Assembly: GCA_046328475.1 (NCBI GenBank)
Contig: JAXLWN010000028.1
Span: 17,688 to 81,687, forward strand
DNA length: 64,000 nt
Direction of reading: 5' to 3'
From: CADCWN01 sp046328475
Lineage (GTDB): Bacteria; Chloroflexota; Chloroflexia; Thermomicrobiales; CADCWN01
In this document: one piece after another, positions 17,785-29,598 of the stretch
Layout: the number at the start of each line of letters is the position of its first letter
How positions within the stretch are numbered: the stretch's first letter is position 1
Notes under the pieces: generated by a model
Database searches by the model: none
What the model was told of the DNA's origin: nothing
The model's input: only the letters and a program-made list of their open reading frames with translations
Made by a program: the position numbers and the translations under genes

Positions 17785-19137
17785 ATGGTTGACACCTATT
17801 CAACGGCGCGGCTGGCGGAACTCGACGTCGATCACATGCTCCATCCGGTGACCAACCTCAACCGCCACCGCGAGGTGGGGCCGCTGATCATGGCGCGCGG
17901 CGAGGGCTCGACCATCTGGGACACCGATGGCAAGGCGTATCTGGATGCTTTTGCGGGGCTCTGGAACGTGAATGTCGGCCACGGTCGCACCATCCTGGGC
18001 GACGTGGCCAAGGCGCAGATCGATCGCCTCGCCTTCCAGCCGACCTTCTTCGGGCTGGCGACGCCCCCGGTGATCGAGCTGGCGGCGAAGATGGCGCAGA
18101 TTTATCCTGGGCCGATCAACCACTTCCAGTTTACTTCGGGCGGCGCGGAGTCGAACGAGACCTCGCTGAAGATCGCGCGCTACACCTGGGCGCTGCGCGG
18201 CAAGCCCGAGAAGGTCAAGATCATCTCGCGGCTGATGGGGTATCACGGCATCGCGATGGGCGCGCTCGCCGCGACCGGGATCCCCGGCTACTGGCAGGAT
18301 TTCGGGCCGCGCGTCCCGGGCTTCGTCCACGTCAGCGCGCCGTATGCCTATCGGAATGGGGCGGGCCTTTCCGAGGATGAGTTCGTCTCGAAGCTGGTGG
18401 AGGAGTTGGAGCAGACGATCGCGCGCGAGGGCGCGGACACCATCGCCGGGTTCATCGGTGAGCCGGTGCAGGGCGCGGGCGGGGTGGTGGTGCCGCCGCA
18501 GGCGTACTGGCAGGCGGTGGCCGAGGTGCTGAAGCGCCACGACATCCTGCTGATCGCCGACGAGGTGATCACCGGGTTCGGGCGCACCGGCACGCTCTTC
18601 GGCGTGCAGCAGTATGGGGTGCAGCCGGACATCGTCTCGCTGGCGAAGGGGATCACGTCCGGCTACATCCCGCTCGGCGCGGTCGGCGTCTCGGACGAGA
18701 TTTTCGAGACGATGGCCGAGCCCGACCGGATGTTCATGCATGGCTTCACCTACTCGGGGCACCCGGTCGCCTGCGCGGTGGCGCTGCGGAACATCGCGAT
18801 GATCGAGGATGAGGATCTGTCGGGGAATGCCGCCGCGCGCGGCGAGCAGTTGCTGGCGGGGTTGGAGAAGCTGCTCGACCACCCGCACGTCGGCAATGTG
18901 CGCGGCAAGGGCTTGATGGCGTTCGTCGAGGTGGTCAAGGATAAGGGCACGAAGCAGGGATATGCCCCGGCGGATGGGATCGGTGGCAAGTTGCAGGCGG
19001 CGACGCGGCGGCGCGGCCTGATCTTGCGCTGCAGCGATGTCGGTGTCGCGATGTCGCCGCCGCTGGTCATCACCGCCCAGGAGGTTTATACGCTCGTACG
19101 CGGCATCGCCGACTGGATCAAGTATGTGTTGGGTTAA
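17785..19137 (+). CDS. Class III PLP-dependent aminotransferase
   Basis: 450 residues, full length for the family. The PLP Lys is in SLAKGITSGYIPLGA. The cofactor-phosphate region is FTSGGAESNETSLKIARY, and IADEVITGFGRTG holds the Asp that contacts the pyridine nitrogen. It is close to omega-amino acid, beta-alanine, taurine or putrescine:pyruvate transaminases. It starts at ATG 17785 after GGGAGAGG. It fits with the amine/amide catabolic genes at 41-48 kb but is not contiguous with them. Confidence 0.88.
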   Translation: MVDTYSTARLAELDVDHMLHPVTNLNRHREVGPLIMARGEGSTIWDTDGKAYLDAFAGLWNVNVGHGRTILGDVAKAQIDRLAFQPTFFGLATPPVIELAAKMAQIYPGPINHFQFTSGGAESNETSLKIARYTWALRGKPEKVKIISRLMGYHGIAMGALAATGIPGYWQDFGPRVPGFVHVSAPYAYRNGAGLSEDEFVSKLVEELEQTIAREGADTIAGFIGEPVQGAGGVVVPPQAYWQAVAEVLKRHDILLIADEVITGFGRTGTLFGVQQYGVQPDIVSLAKGITSGYIPLGAVGVSDEIFETMAEPDRMFMHGFTYSGHPVACAVALRNIAMIEDEDLSGNAAARGEQLLAGLEKLLDHPHVGNVRGKGLMAFVEVVKDKGTKQGYAPADGIGGKLQAATRRRGLILRCSDVGVAMSPPLVITAQEVYTLVRGIADWIKYVLG

Positions 19138-19221
19138 GCTGGCTCTGACAGTTGACGAGTCGGCAGCGCGGCCTCCGGTGACGGGGGCCGCGCTGCTTGT
19201 TTGGCGGGAGAGGAGGAGGGG

Positions 19222-19320
19222 AGTCGGATAGTCGGATAGTCGGATAGTCGGGTAGAAGGAGCGTCAGTCGTCAGTCGTCAGTCGTCAGTCGGATGGTCGG
19301 GCAGTCGGGTAGTCGGGTAG
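19222..19320. repeat. Composite heptamer arrays (AGTCGGAT / GTCGTCA / AGTCGGG)
   Basis: Runs of GTCGGATA, then GTCGTCA units, then GTCGGGTA/GTCGGGCA. The stretch 19138-19602 contains only this array and one R2 palindrome; I see no gene. Confidence 0.7.
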
Positions 19321-19390
19321 AGGGGAGGACTGCGGGGGGTAGGGTGAGGATGGAGAAGTATCTGCGCAGCGCCCAAGGCTTGGTGAACGT

Positions 19391-19460
19391 GGGTGGTGTT
19401 GCGACGCTCGCCCGGACATGAAGTGTCCGGGCTACGTTAATGCGCCGGATGAATCCGGCT
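19391..19460. repeat. Two-hairpin palindromic repeat family R2, copy 1
   Basis: About 70 bp: a GGGTGG leader, then hairpin GCCCGGACA-TGAAG-TGTCCGGGC, then CTACG, then hairpin GCCGGAT-GA-ATCCGGC. Copies occur at 32253-32320 and 37978-38044. In copy 3 the first stem has changed on both sides (GGGAGA/TCTCC) so pairing is kept. This copy is followed by TTTTGTCCTTTT and could act as a terminator. Confidence 0.75.
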
Positions 19461-19602
19461 TTTGTCCTTTTCCGATGGGTGATGCGTCTTGGGGTGGCAG
19501 GCCTCCAGGCAGTTTCGCGGCTGGTGGTCCGGCGTGGTTGCTGTTGGCTGGCGGTGGTCCTATGATGCGAGTATTGGTGGTCGTGAGCGCGAGGAGGATG
19601 GC

Positions 19603-20724
19603 ATGTCTGGGGAGCATGCGCGGCAGCGCATGGAGGCGGTGCTGGCCGAGTCGGATGTGGACGCGGTGATCGCGATCTCGCCGGAGAATGTCTTCTACCT
19701 GTCGCGGGCGCTGATTTTGACGCAGCGGTATATCCCAGACCGGCTGGCGATTGTGGTCTGGCCGCGCGGCGGGGAGCCGACGTTCATCGTCTGCGCGATC
19801 GAGGCGACGCTGGCGCGGCAGGATACTTCCATCGCCGACCTCAGGACCTACGTGGAGTTCGCGGAGTCGCCGGTGGCGGTGCTGGCGGGGGTGCTGGCCG
19901 AGCGCGGATTGGCGCGTGGGCGGCTGGGCTTCGAGCCGACCGTCTGGAATGTGGGGAATTTTCGGGCGCTGACGGAGGCGCTGCCGGGGGCGACGCTGGT
20001 TCCGGCGGAGCAGTTGTTCGACCGGGCACGGATGGTGAAGGGGGCGTGGGAGATCGCGCACCTGAGTCACGCGGCGCACGCGACGGATGCGGCGGTGTAT
20101 GCGGCGTTCCGGGCGGGTCGGCCGGGGTGGAGTGAGAAGGCGATCGGCGACCGGATTCAGCAGGGGATGCTGGCCGACGGGGCCGACTTCTCGCCGTTCC
20201 TGGTGCTGGCGGCGGGGGAGAATGCGCGGCGGGTCCACCATTTCCCGAATACGGACCCGATGCCGGAGGGCTCGATCCTGCACTTCGATGGGGGCGGCTT
20301 CTGGCAGGGGTATTACTCGGACATGGCGCGCACGGCGGCGATCGGGCGGGCGTCGGCGGAGCAGCGGGATATTTATGCGCGGCTCTGGGCGGTGCAGCAG
20401 GAGATTATCGCCGGGGTGCGGGCGGGGGTGCGGGCGTGCGACCTCTACGCGCACGGGAAGTGGTGCTACGAGCAGCAGGGGCTGCCGTTCGGGATGACGC
20501 TGATCGGGCATAGTTTGGGGGTGGTGCTGCATGAGCACCCGGTGATCAACGCCGCGACGGAGGAGCCGCTGCAGCCGGGGATGCTGCTGGCGATCGAGCC
20601 GGCGGTGGGGACGACGGGGGGCGTGATGTACCACATCGAGGACCTGGTGCTGGTGACCGATGGCGAGCCGCAGATCGTGTCGCGCGCCGGGGAGTGGGCG
20701 GAATTGCTGGAGATCGGGGTGTGA
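19603..20724 (+). CDS. M24 family metallopeptidase (Xaa-Pro aminopeptidase-like)
   Basis: 373 residues: an N-terminal creatinase-type domain (about 1-130) and a C-terminal pita-bread domain. Five metal ligands can be placed: Asp in ILHFDGGGF, Asp in YYSDMARTA, His in LIGHSLGVVLHEHP, Glu in LAIEPAVG and Glu in YHIEDLVLV. The last two segments are canonical. It starts at ATG 19603 after GAGGAGG. It probably cleaves X-Pro peptides, but creatinase or other amidine/amide hydrolases share the fold. It is monocistronic. Confidence 0.87.
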   Translation: MSGEHARQRMEAVLAESDVDAVIAISPENVFYLSRALILTQRYIPDRLAIVVWPRGGEPTFIVCAIEATLARQDTSIADLRTYVEFAESPVAVLAGVLAERGLARGRLGFEPTVWNVGNFRALTEALPGATLVPAEQLFDRARMVKGAWEIAHLSHAAHATDAAVYAAFRAGRPGWSEKAIGDRIQQGMLADGADFSPFLVLAAGENARRVHHFPNTDPMPEGSILHFDGGGFWQGYYSDMARTAAIGRASAEQRDIYARLWAVQQEIIAGVRAGVRACDLYAHGKWCYEQQGLPFGMTLIGHSLGVVLHEHPVINAATEEPLQPGMLLAIEPAVGTTGGVMYHIEDLVLVTDGEPQIVSRAGEWAELLEIGV

Positions 20725-20828
20725 GCGTGGCGGGTGCGGGGGGCGAAAAGTAGGTTTGTTTTTGCATTTTTGCTTTTTTCCTTCCTTCCCGGGGGTGGGC
20801 TTTCTTCGTGGTGGGGAGGCCCCCCTCC

Positions 20829-20936
20829 ATCCCCCCAATCCTGGGGGGACTTTAACGAGGTGGCGCTTGCATGGGCGTGTGGCGGGGGCGGGGTTGGCCC
20901 TCTCAATCCCCCACATGTGGGGGACTTTAACTTGGT
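20829..20936. repeat. Two copies of palindrome family R5 (CCCCCA..TGGGGGACTTTAAC)
   Basis: CCCCCCAATCCTGGGGGGACTTTAAC (20831-20856) and CCCCCACATGTGGGGGACTTTAAC (20908-20931) share the stem and the ACTTTAAC tail but differ in the loop. The region 20725-21313 has lower GC and no convincing gene. A small AAGACT/AGTCTT hairpin with a GGGG loop lies at 21131-21146. Confidence 0.65.
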
Positions 20937-21313
20937 GGAACTTTGGTCGTGGTAGCTGGTCATGGTGGCTCCTCCGGGTCGTGGTAGGGCGCGGCCTGCG
21001 CGACGCGGCGTGAAGTCAGCGTTGGGTGATCGATTGCCGCTACCTTTACGAACCCGACGAGGGGGACGAAACATGACACAATGGTGTGGAATTGGCGAAT
21101 TGGTTGTTGGGGTGACTTGATTTGTCACGAAAGACTGGGGAGTCTTGTTCTCGTGCCGCAGTTCCGTTAGAACTTTTCGGGATTCGCGACCGTTGCTCCA
21201 GGTAACTACTCCGACTGGCGGTGGTGCCATTGGGGTGGATGCTGGATCGTGTCTGTTCCTGCGTTGAGCGTGCTGGCCCAGGGGTTGCGCTGAGATTTGT
21301 GGGACGGAGGCGA

Positions 21314-22672
21314 ATGGTGGTGGCGTTGGTGACACGGCGTCATGTGATTAGGCGTGGCCGCGATGGGGCGATCGGGGTGGTGTTGGGAGGGTTGCTGCTG
21401 GCGTGTGGTCGCTGGGGGACGACTGCGACTGCGGACGGTTCCCAGGCGACTGCGGTGAGGGGTACGCCGGTGCATTCCGAGCCGTCGCCGGTGAGCGATG
21501 CCGGCGGTTCGCCTACTTTGCCTCCGGTGTCTGCGACGGTAAGGGCGACGCCCGTAGGATCGCCGACCCTTGGGACACCGGTAGGCGCGCTCCAGCCGCT
21601 CGGTGTCCCAAGGGCGTTTCATTCGGCGACGCGGTTGCGCGATGGGACGATGCTGGTGGTCGGCGGCCAGGCGGCAGTGCAGTACTCAGCTAAGCGGCAG
21701 TACTCGGCTGAGCGATTGAATCTGGCGACCGGGGTGTGGCAGGCGACCGGACCGCTGCAGCGGCCGAGTACACATCACGATGCTTTGCTGCTGGACGATG
21801 GACGGGTTGCCATCGTCGGGGGAGATTCGCCTGAGATCGCGTTGTATGACCCGAGGGCGAACGGTTTCGGCGCGGCGGCCCCATCTCCCCTCGGCCCCGA
21901 GCCGCAGGGAGTTGGCCCGGCTTTTCGAGGCATTATCCTGGTAACGGGGGAAATCCTGGTTGTCACTGTGGCGCACGCGGCGCTGTACAATCCGCGATTG
22001 GATTCCTGGCGGATGACAGCGCCGAAGGCGGTGCGTGCCTTTGGCGGGCTCGTACGCTTGCACGATGGTCGCGTTATGGCGCTGGGTGGGATGCAACAAC
22101 TTGCGCCCGACTATTTCGCCGCCTCGAACGTGGTTGGGATCTACGATCCCGCCTCAGATCAATGGGAGTTCGGGCCGCTCCTGCGAGATGCGCGGGATGG
22201 CTTCACCGCGACGGTGCTGCGCGATGGGCGCGTCCTGGTGCTGGGTGGTACTACTGCTCCTGGCAGTCCCGGGAATGCCGAAATGTACGATCCCGTCCAG
22301 CGGCGGTGGCAAGCAGTCTCGCCGATGTCGCTTGGCCGGTCGGGACACCATGCATTCCTGCTCCCGGATGGCCGCGTACTCGCGCTGGGCGGGCAGGTGC
22401 AAAGCTCTCGCACCCCAATGGCTGTCGAAGTTTACGATCCGGGAACGGATCGCTGGCAGTTGCTGGCGAATCTCGGCGGCGGGCGCGAGGGGATGACCGC
22501 AACATTGCTTCCCAGTGGCCAGATCGTGCTCACCGGTGGCGTTGAGCCGGGTCAGACAGACAGCAATCAAGCGGTCGATGTCTATACAATTGCGGTTCAG
22601 ACGGCGAGTCGGGAGGGTCAGCCCACGGAGGTCAAGGTGAGCTATAGTCCCGAGGAGTGCCGTGGTGGGTAG
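21314..22672 (+). CDS. Kelch-repeat lipoprotein
   Basis: 452 residues. A basic N terminus and hydrophobic stretch end in LLLAC (Cys31), a lipoprotein signal. A Thr/Pro/Ser linker (about 35-95) leads to six Kelch blades of about 50 residues, each with a DGR or DGT turn followed by V.GG: LRDGTMLVVGG, LDDGRVAIVGG, LHDGRVMALGG, LRDGRVLVLGG, LPDGRVLALGG, LPSGQIVLTGG. This predicts an extracellular beta-propeller used for binding. Start: ATG 21314 after GGAGG. Codon use is less GC-biased than in the neighbours. Ligand unknown. Confidence 0.8.
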   Translation: MVVALVTRRHVIRRGRDGAIGVVLGGLLLACGRWGTTATADGSQATAVRGTPVHSEPSPVSDAGGSPTLPPVSATVRATPVGSPTLGTPVGALQPLGVPRAFHSATRLRDGTMLVVGGQAAVQYSAKRQYSAERLNLATGVWQATGPLQRPSTHHDALLLDDGRVAIVGGDSPEIALYDPRANGFGAAAPSPLGPEPQGVGPAFRGIILVTGEILVVTVAHAALYNPRLDSWRMTAPKAVRAFGGLVRLHDGRVMALGGMQQLAPDYFAASNVVGIYDPASDQWEFGPLLRDARDGFTATVLRDGRVLVLGGTTAPGSPGNAEMYDPVQRRWQAVSPMSLGRSGHHAFLLPDGRVLALGGQVQSSRTPMAVEVYDPGTDRWQLLANLGGGREGMTATLLPSGQIVLTGGVEPGQTDSNQAVDVYTIAVQTASREGQPTEVKVSYSPEECRGG

Positions 22673-22831
22673 TGGTTCGCGACGCACCCCATGTTGCGGG
22701 GTGGATTGTCTCAGCGGACACCAAGATTCGCTCTGAGGAGCGTGCGCCTGCATGGGGCGTCGCGCTTGCAGAAGTTAGATGAGCGACCAGACCCCGCCTG
22801 CGCGATTCTGCGGGCGGCGGCCCTGGAGTTG

Positions 22832-24952
<2,121 letters not shown>

Positions 24953-25081
24953 GATCGGGATCTCCTCGTCGCCGCCACGCCGGCAGCACGCGGGCAGCGG
25001 CGGGTCGCTCACCAACCTATCCAGACTAACGATGTGGATACGTTACGTGTCACGGGGGGTGGTGTCAATGGCGGGGCGTGG

Positions 25082-25300
25082 GGAGAGAGGAGAGAGGAGA
25101 GAGGAGAGAAGAGAGAAGAGAGTAAGACCGCAGAGGCGCGGAGACGCGGGAGACGACGAGGGAGATGACGATTGAGTAAGGAGACAGAGGGAACCCGTTC
25201 ACAGAGGACGCAGAGGACGCAGAGACGAGGGGAGGAGGGCGGGCGAGAAGGGATCGTTCCTTCTCTCCCTTCTCTCCACTCTCTCTCTCTCTTCTCTCCC
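25082..25300. repeat. Opposed purine/pyrimidine heptamer arrays
   Basis: GAGAGAG/AGAGAGG units at 25082-25121 face the inverse TCTCTCC units at 25261-25300. Between them are CAGAGGCGCGGAGACGC and CAGAGGACGCAGAGGACGC duplications. The arrays occupy the gap between the phosphatase stop (25318) and the kinase start (24952) on the minus strand. Confidence 0.65.
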
Positions 25301-25317
25301 TCCCTCTCCTCGTCCGG

Positions 25318-25830
25318 TCAGATGAGCCAGGGGCGATGGGTGGCGTAGGTGCGGAGGAAGGTTTCCTGGGTGGGGCTGCCGACGGCGTTGGGGCAGGCGA
25401 TGCGGAGTTCGCGGAGGAGGGCGTGGTCGGGGGTGAGGCCGCCGCGCATGAGGTAGGCGGCGAGGACGGTGCCGGTGCGGCCTTCGCCGACGAGGCAGTG
25501 GACGAGGGTGGGGCGGGCGAGGAGGCGTTGTTCGTCGAGGAAGTCGAGGGCGTCGTCGAGCTGGGCGTGGGAGGGTGGGTTGAGGTCGGGGATGGGGAGG
25601 TGGTGGCCGGTGAGGCCGTGGCGGTCGAGCGCGCCGGGGAGGAGGGGTGTTTCGGTGAGGGTGAGGATGGCGCGGATGCCCTGGGCGCGGAGCCAGGCGA
25701 GGTCGGCGTCGAGCGCGGCGTGGGCGGCGTCGAGGTCGGGGCCGTCGCCGTCGCGGCGGGACCAGTTGCCGGGGCGTCCGCTGCCGGCGAGGTGGTGGTC
25801 GATGAGCCAGTAGAATTTGTGGCGGTCCAT
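25318..25830 (-). CDS. Dual-specificity/tyrosine phosphatase family protein
   Basis: 170 residues. The active-site loop HCLVGEGRTGT gives the C-x5-R signature with the following Thr. An upstream loop with Asp and Pro (HLPIPDLNPPSH) is suitable as the general-acid loop. It is compact, like atypical dual-specificity phosphatases of the PTP superfamily. It is transcribed in the same direction as the Ser/Thr kinase at 22832-24952. It could reverse that kinase's phosphorylation, though PTP-type enzymes also act on lipids or RNA. Start: ATG at 25830 after GGAGCCCCC. Confidence 0.82.
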   Translation of the reverse strand: MDRHKFYWLIDHHLAGSGRPGNWSRRDGDGPDLDAAHAALDADLAWLRAQGIRAILTLTETPLLPGALDRHGLTGHHLPIPDLNPPSHAQLDDALDFLDEQRLLARPTLVHCLVGEGRTGTVLAAYLMRGGLTPDHALLRELRIACPNAVGSPTQETFLRTYATHRPWLI

Positions 25831-25844
25831 GGGGGCTCCGGGTG

Positions 25845-26203
25845 AGTCGTAAGTCGTAAGTCGTAAGTCGTAAGTCGTAAGTCGAAGTCTGAAGGTTAGT
25901 GTAGGGGAGTGGTGGAGTGGTGGGCATCGGTCAGGGGGTGGGGGTAGGGGCTACCTGTTTGGGGGGACCTCACCCCCGCCGCTGCGGCGCACCCCTCTCC
26001 CGCGAGGAGAGGGGAGCGCTGGCTGGTGCAGGTAGGGATGACGAAGAGACGTGCTTGGCGGAGGCTCTGACCCCTCCCCGCCGCCTGCGGGCAGCGACCC
26101 TCCCTGATGAGGGAGAGGGTAGGAAGCACCTGGGGGCAGCGGGTGGTGTGTGGCGAGGGGAGCTGTTCCGACGAGGGCGGGTCTCAGACCCGCCCCTACC
26201 GGC
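25845..26203. repeat. Heptamer array plus R3 and R4 palindromes
   Basis: GTCGTAA units run at 25845-25884. Two R3 copies follow (25967-26014, ending CTCTCCCGCGAGGAGAG; and 26069-26125, with CCCTCCCTGATGAGGGAGAGGGT). An R4 copy (GGGCGGGTCTCAGACCCGCCC) lies at about 26176-26196. No gene is seen in 25831-26324. Confidence 0.7.
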
Positions 26204-26324
26204 AGCGGTGGGGATGGCGGCGTGATAGCTGATCCCACGCGGGCGACGCAGCGCGTCGCCCACAAATGTGCGCAATGTGGCAGGGGGGCTTGCCAGGGGC
26301 GGGTTTGGCTGGGAGAATCGGGGT

Positions 26325-27733
26325 ATGGACAGACAGGATGAGCGGGTGAGGGTTGGGCGGGAGTTGGCGCTGAGCCGGGCCTGGAATGCGGGCTGGTTCG
26401 GGGTTGATTCGCTGCGTACGGTTGATGGGCTGCCGGTGACGGTGGTGTACCGGGGGCGGTGGACGTTTGGGTTGGGCCGGATTTTCGGGGCGTTGATTGC
26501 GTTTGGGGCGGATTTGCGGCAGGGGGATGTGGAGGTCCATCTGCGGGCGGGGGCGTGGCGGGAGCATGGGCATCATCTCGATCCGGCGTATAACCAGGTG
26601 ATTTTGCATGTGGTGCTGGAGGATGGGCCGCGCGGGCAGCCGTGTCGGCGGCAGGATGGCGTGGTGGTGCCGACGTTGGTGCTTGGGTCGGTGCTGAAGG
26701 GGACGTTGGAGGAGTTGCCGCCCGATCCGGGGTTGCCGGTGTTGGGGGCGATCTCCGATCAGCAGTGCATCGCGGAGGTGTCGGCGGCGAACCGGGCGGG
26801 GGCGTTGGCGGCGCTGGAGCGGGCGGGGGATGCGCGGCTGACGGCGAAGGCGGCGGGGTTCGAGGCGGGGTTTACGGCGCTGCCGCCCGGTCAGGTGTTG
26901 TACGCGGGGCTGCTGGATGCGCTCGGGTATAGCCGGAATCGGGAGCCGATGGCGCGGCTGGCGGGGGCGTTGCCGCTGGCGGATCTGGAGGCGTTGTTGC
27001 CCGCGCGCGATCCGGTCGGGGCATGGCGGTTGGCGGCGGCGTTGTTGCTGGGGGTGGGCGGGTTTTGCCTGCGGAGCCGGGGTATGTGGGGTTGCTGGGG
27101 TTGCCGGTAGACGAGCTGGCGGCGATCGAGCGGGAGTGGGCGGGGCTGGCGGAGGGGTGGCGAGACCGGGCGCTGGCCTGGGGAGTGGTCGCTGGCGCGG
27201 ACGCGTCCGCCGAACCACCCGGCGCGGCGGTTGCTGGGGTTGGCGGGGATCGTGGCGCGCTGTGGCGGTGGGGGGCTGCTGGGGGCGTGTCTGGAGGCGT
27301 GCGCGGCGGAGGAGGCGGCGACGGGGCTGGCGGAGTTGCGGGATCTGTTGCTGGGGCCGCCGAGGGCGGCTGATTCGTTCGGGCGCTACATCGGTGAGGA
27401 CCGGGCGTGGGAGATGGTGGCGAATATCGTGCTGCCGTTCGCGCTGGCGTATGGGGCGTGGTCGGAGGATGAGCGGCTGGGCGCGGGGGCGGCGGCGTTG
27501 TGGGAGGCTGCGCCCGCGACGGCGGGGAATGAGCCGATCCGGGCGTTGTTGGGGCAGATCGGTGGGGGGAAGGCGATCAGGTTGAAGACGAGTCAGGCAG
27601 CAGCAGGGCGTTGCATTTGTATCAGCATTTTTGTGAGCATCGGCGGTGTTTTGAGTGCCGATTGCGCGGTTGGGACGAGGGGGATGAGGAGAGAGGAGAG
27701 AGGAGAGAGGAGAGTGGGGAGGGGCGGGGATGA
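26325..27733 (+). pseudogene. DUF2851 family protein, three apparent frameshifts
   Basis: The first 250 residues are typical of DUF2851 (WNAGWFGVDSLRTVDG, GDVEVHLRAGAWREHGHHLD, YNQVILHVVLED). The frame then breaks at TTTT (27063-27066, one T short), at GGGG (about 27180-27183, one G too many) and at the G run at about 27562-27567 (one G short). Reading through gives the expected middle (TRPPNHPARRLLGLAGI) and the family's Cys-containing tail (ALHLYQHFCEHRRCFEC). The corrected frame ends at a TGA overlapping the next gene's ATG. All three breaks are in homopolymers, so consensus error is as likely as decay. Family function unknown. Confidence 0.75.
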
Positions 27734-28152
27734 AGGTTGCTGATTTTCGTGGATTGCGGGTGTATCAGAATGCTGCGGATGCGGCGGCTGAGATTTTTGA
27801 GTTAAGCAGACGATTTCCAGTTGAGGAACGCTATTCGCTGACTGATCAGGTGCGCCGATCGTCGCGATCAGTGTGTGCCAATATTGCGGAGGCATGGCGC
27901 AAACGTCGTTATCCCGCAGCTTTTGTGAGCAAGTTATCTGATGCTGACGCTGAAGCTGCTGAGACACAAGCGTGGGTTGATATTGCCCGAAGGTGCGGCT
28001 ACATCGATTCCGAAGTTGAGCAGCGCCTTCTGAATCGCTATCACTACATCTGTGCCCAATTGGTCACGATGATGTCATCGCCCGAACAGTGGTCTCTAAC
28101 AGCTCAGCCTCGCAGTAAGGACCATTAGCCTCTCTTCTCTCTTCTCTCCACT
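27686..28152. repeat. Purine/pyrimidine arrays flanking the four-helix gene
   Basis: GAGAGGA units at 27686-27715 (within the end of the repaired DUF2851 frame) and the inverse CTCTTCT units at 28130-28152 bracket the small gene at 27730-28128 as inverted flanks. The rest of the interval is that gene. Confidence 0.55.
27730..28128 (+). CDS. Four-helix-bundle protein (S23/23S rRNA-IVP family)
   Basis: 132 residues: DFRGLRVYQNAADAAAEIFEL, then YSLTDQVRRSSRSVCANIAE and a C-terminal helix pair, the pattern of the S23 ribosomal-like four-helix family. Members are encoded in 23S rRNA intervening sequences or as stand-alone genes near surface-polymer and mobile loci; their role is unclear. Base composition is visibly lower in GC than the neighbours, suggesting recent arrival. 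Its ATG overlaps the TGA of the repaired DUF2851 frame (ATGA), which supports coupling. Confidence 0.85.
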   Translation: MKVADFRGLRVYQNAADAAAEIFELSRRFPVEERYSLTDQVRRSSRSVCANIAEAWRKRRYPAAFVSKLSDADAEAAETQAWVDIARRCGYIDSEVEQRLLNRYHYICAQLVTMMSSPEQWSLTAQPRSKDH

Positions 28153-28163
28153 CTTCACTCTCC

Positions 28164-29582
28164 TCATCCTTCGCGGCGGGGGGCGCGGCGGCGCATGATG
28201 GCGCGGTCGGTGGGGGCGGCGCGGACGACGATGGCGCCGGGTTCGTCGACGAGGCCGCCGGCGAGGAGGGTGGCGACGCCGGCGACGAGGGCGGCGATGA
28301 AGAGGAAGGAGTAGCCGAGGCGGTCGATGATCAGGCCGCCGATGGGGAGGGCGATGGCGCTGATGGCGAGGATGAGGCCGGTGGCCATGGTGGCGGCGGG
28401 GCGTTCGCGCGGGGTGGTGATGGCGGCCTGGATGGCGGGGGCGGCGAGGTCGAGTCCGGCGCTGGCGACGCCCCAGGCGATGAAGACGATGGTGAAGGCG
28501 ATCAGGTTGGCGGCGTCGCCGCCGGGGAGGCGGTCGCGCAGGGTGGCGGAGCCGAGCAGGGGGGGCAGGGTGAGGGCGGTGATGGGGGCGAGGACGCGCA
28601 CGAAGGTGGCGAGTTGCACGACCATGGGGTTGCCCGCGCTGATGCTGACCGCGCGCCAGCCGAGGGTGCCGATGGCGCGGGAGAGGGCGAGGATGAGCAG
28701 GTAGGTGGCGGCGGCGCGGTCGCTCGCGCCGAGTTCGCGCGTGGCGTAGATGATGTAGAAGGGGTCGGCGAGCGCGCCGAGGGTGTAGAGGATGCGGAAG
28801 ACGATGTAGCGGTTGTAGGCGAGGTTGTTGACGAGGAGGTCGGGGAGGGCGAGGAGGTCGAAGCTGGTGCCGGGGCCGCGCGGCGCGGCGACCGGGGCGG
28901 ATGAGGTGACGTACTGGAGGATGATCAGGGCGGCGAGGAGGAGGGCGGTCGCCAGCAGGGCCAGCCCGGCGATGCCGAAGAGGCGGGTGAAGCCTGCGGG
29001 GTAGAGTTCGCCCGCCTGGTCGAGGGTGTTGCGCGCCAGCCAGCCGCCGATCAGGGTGCCGACGATGCCGAGGACGGCCCAGCGGCCCCAGCGGGTGCGC
29101 CAGGAGCCTTCGGGGCGGACGATGCCCGCCGCCGCCGCGCGGAGGATGCCGGCGACGCCACCGCCGAAGGCGATGAGCGCCAGGAGGAGCAGGGGCCAGC
29201 CGTTGATCGGCGGCATGGTGGTGAGGCGGTCGCCCTGCTTGGCGAGGACGAGGAGGACGATCGCCTGGAGGAGGACGGAGGCGAGGAGGGTGTAGAGCCG
29301 GAGGTTCGGCCAGCGATCGACCTGGAAGGGCGCGGCGAGGGCGGTGCCGAGCGATCCGGCGGCCAGGACGATGGCGACTGCGCCGCCGATGCTGAGGTTG
29401 GTGATGCCGAGCACGCCGAAGAAGAGGGGCAGGATGACCAGCGGGTGCAGGCAGACCTCGGCCAGCCGCGCGAGGACCTCGGCGACGCTGCCGAAGAGGG
29501 GCGCGAACCAGCTGCGCCGCCGTGGCATCGGCAGCGAGGCGGGCGGGGGGAGCTGGCGCGTCTGCTGGCGGGTTTGTTCCAT
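28164..29582 (-). CDS. MFS-like membrane transporter
   Basis: 472 residues with about 12 hydrophobic segments. The N-terminal 45 residues are polar. Membrane segments such as LFFGVLGITNLSIGGAVAIV and LGIVGTLIGGWLAR follow in two halves separated by a loop at about 245-265. No strong motif identifies the substrate. The start is taken at the ATG ending at 29582 (MEQTRQQTRQ); the ribosome site there is poor, and the upstream sequence is a GTCGTGA array that stays open in this frame, which explains a spurious longer frame. Confidence 0.78.
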   Translation of the reverse strand: MEQTRQQTRQLPPPASLPMPRRRSWFAPLFGSVAEVLARLAEVCLHPLVILPLFFGVLGITNLSIGGAVAIVLAAGSLGTALAAPFQVDRWPNLRLYTLLASVLLQAIVLLVLAKQGDRLTTMPPINGWPLLLLALIAFGGGVAGILRAAAAGIVRPEGSWRTRWGRWAVLGIVGTLIGGWLARNTLDQAGELYPAGFTRLFGIAGLALLATALLLAALIILQYVTSSAPVAAPRGPGTSFDLLALPDLLVNNLAYNRYIVFRILYTLGALADPFYIIYATRELGASDRAAATYLLILALSRAIGTLGWRAVSISAGNPMVVQLATFVRVLAPITALTLPPLLGSATLRDRLPGGDAANLIAFTIVFIAWGVASAGLDLAAPAIQAAITTPRERPAATMATGLILAISAIALPIGGLIIDRLGYSFLFIAALVAGVATLLAGGLVDEPGAIVVRAAPTDRAIMRRRAPRREG

Positions 29583-29598
29583 AGGGTCGCTGCGCTCC

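Noticed and set aside
20466..21335. A 289-codon minus-strand frame in the gap before the Kelch gene
   Set aside because: Pro/His/Ser-rich, crosses palindromic repeats and overlaps the M24 peptidase antisense; no ribosome site or domain.
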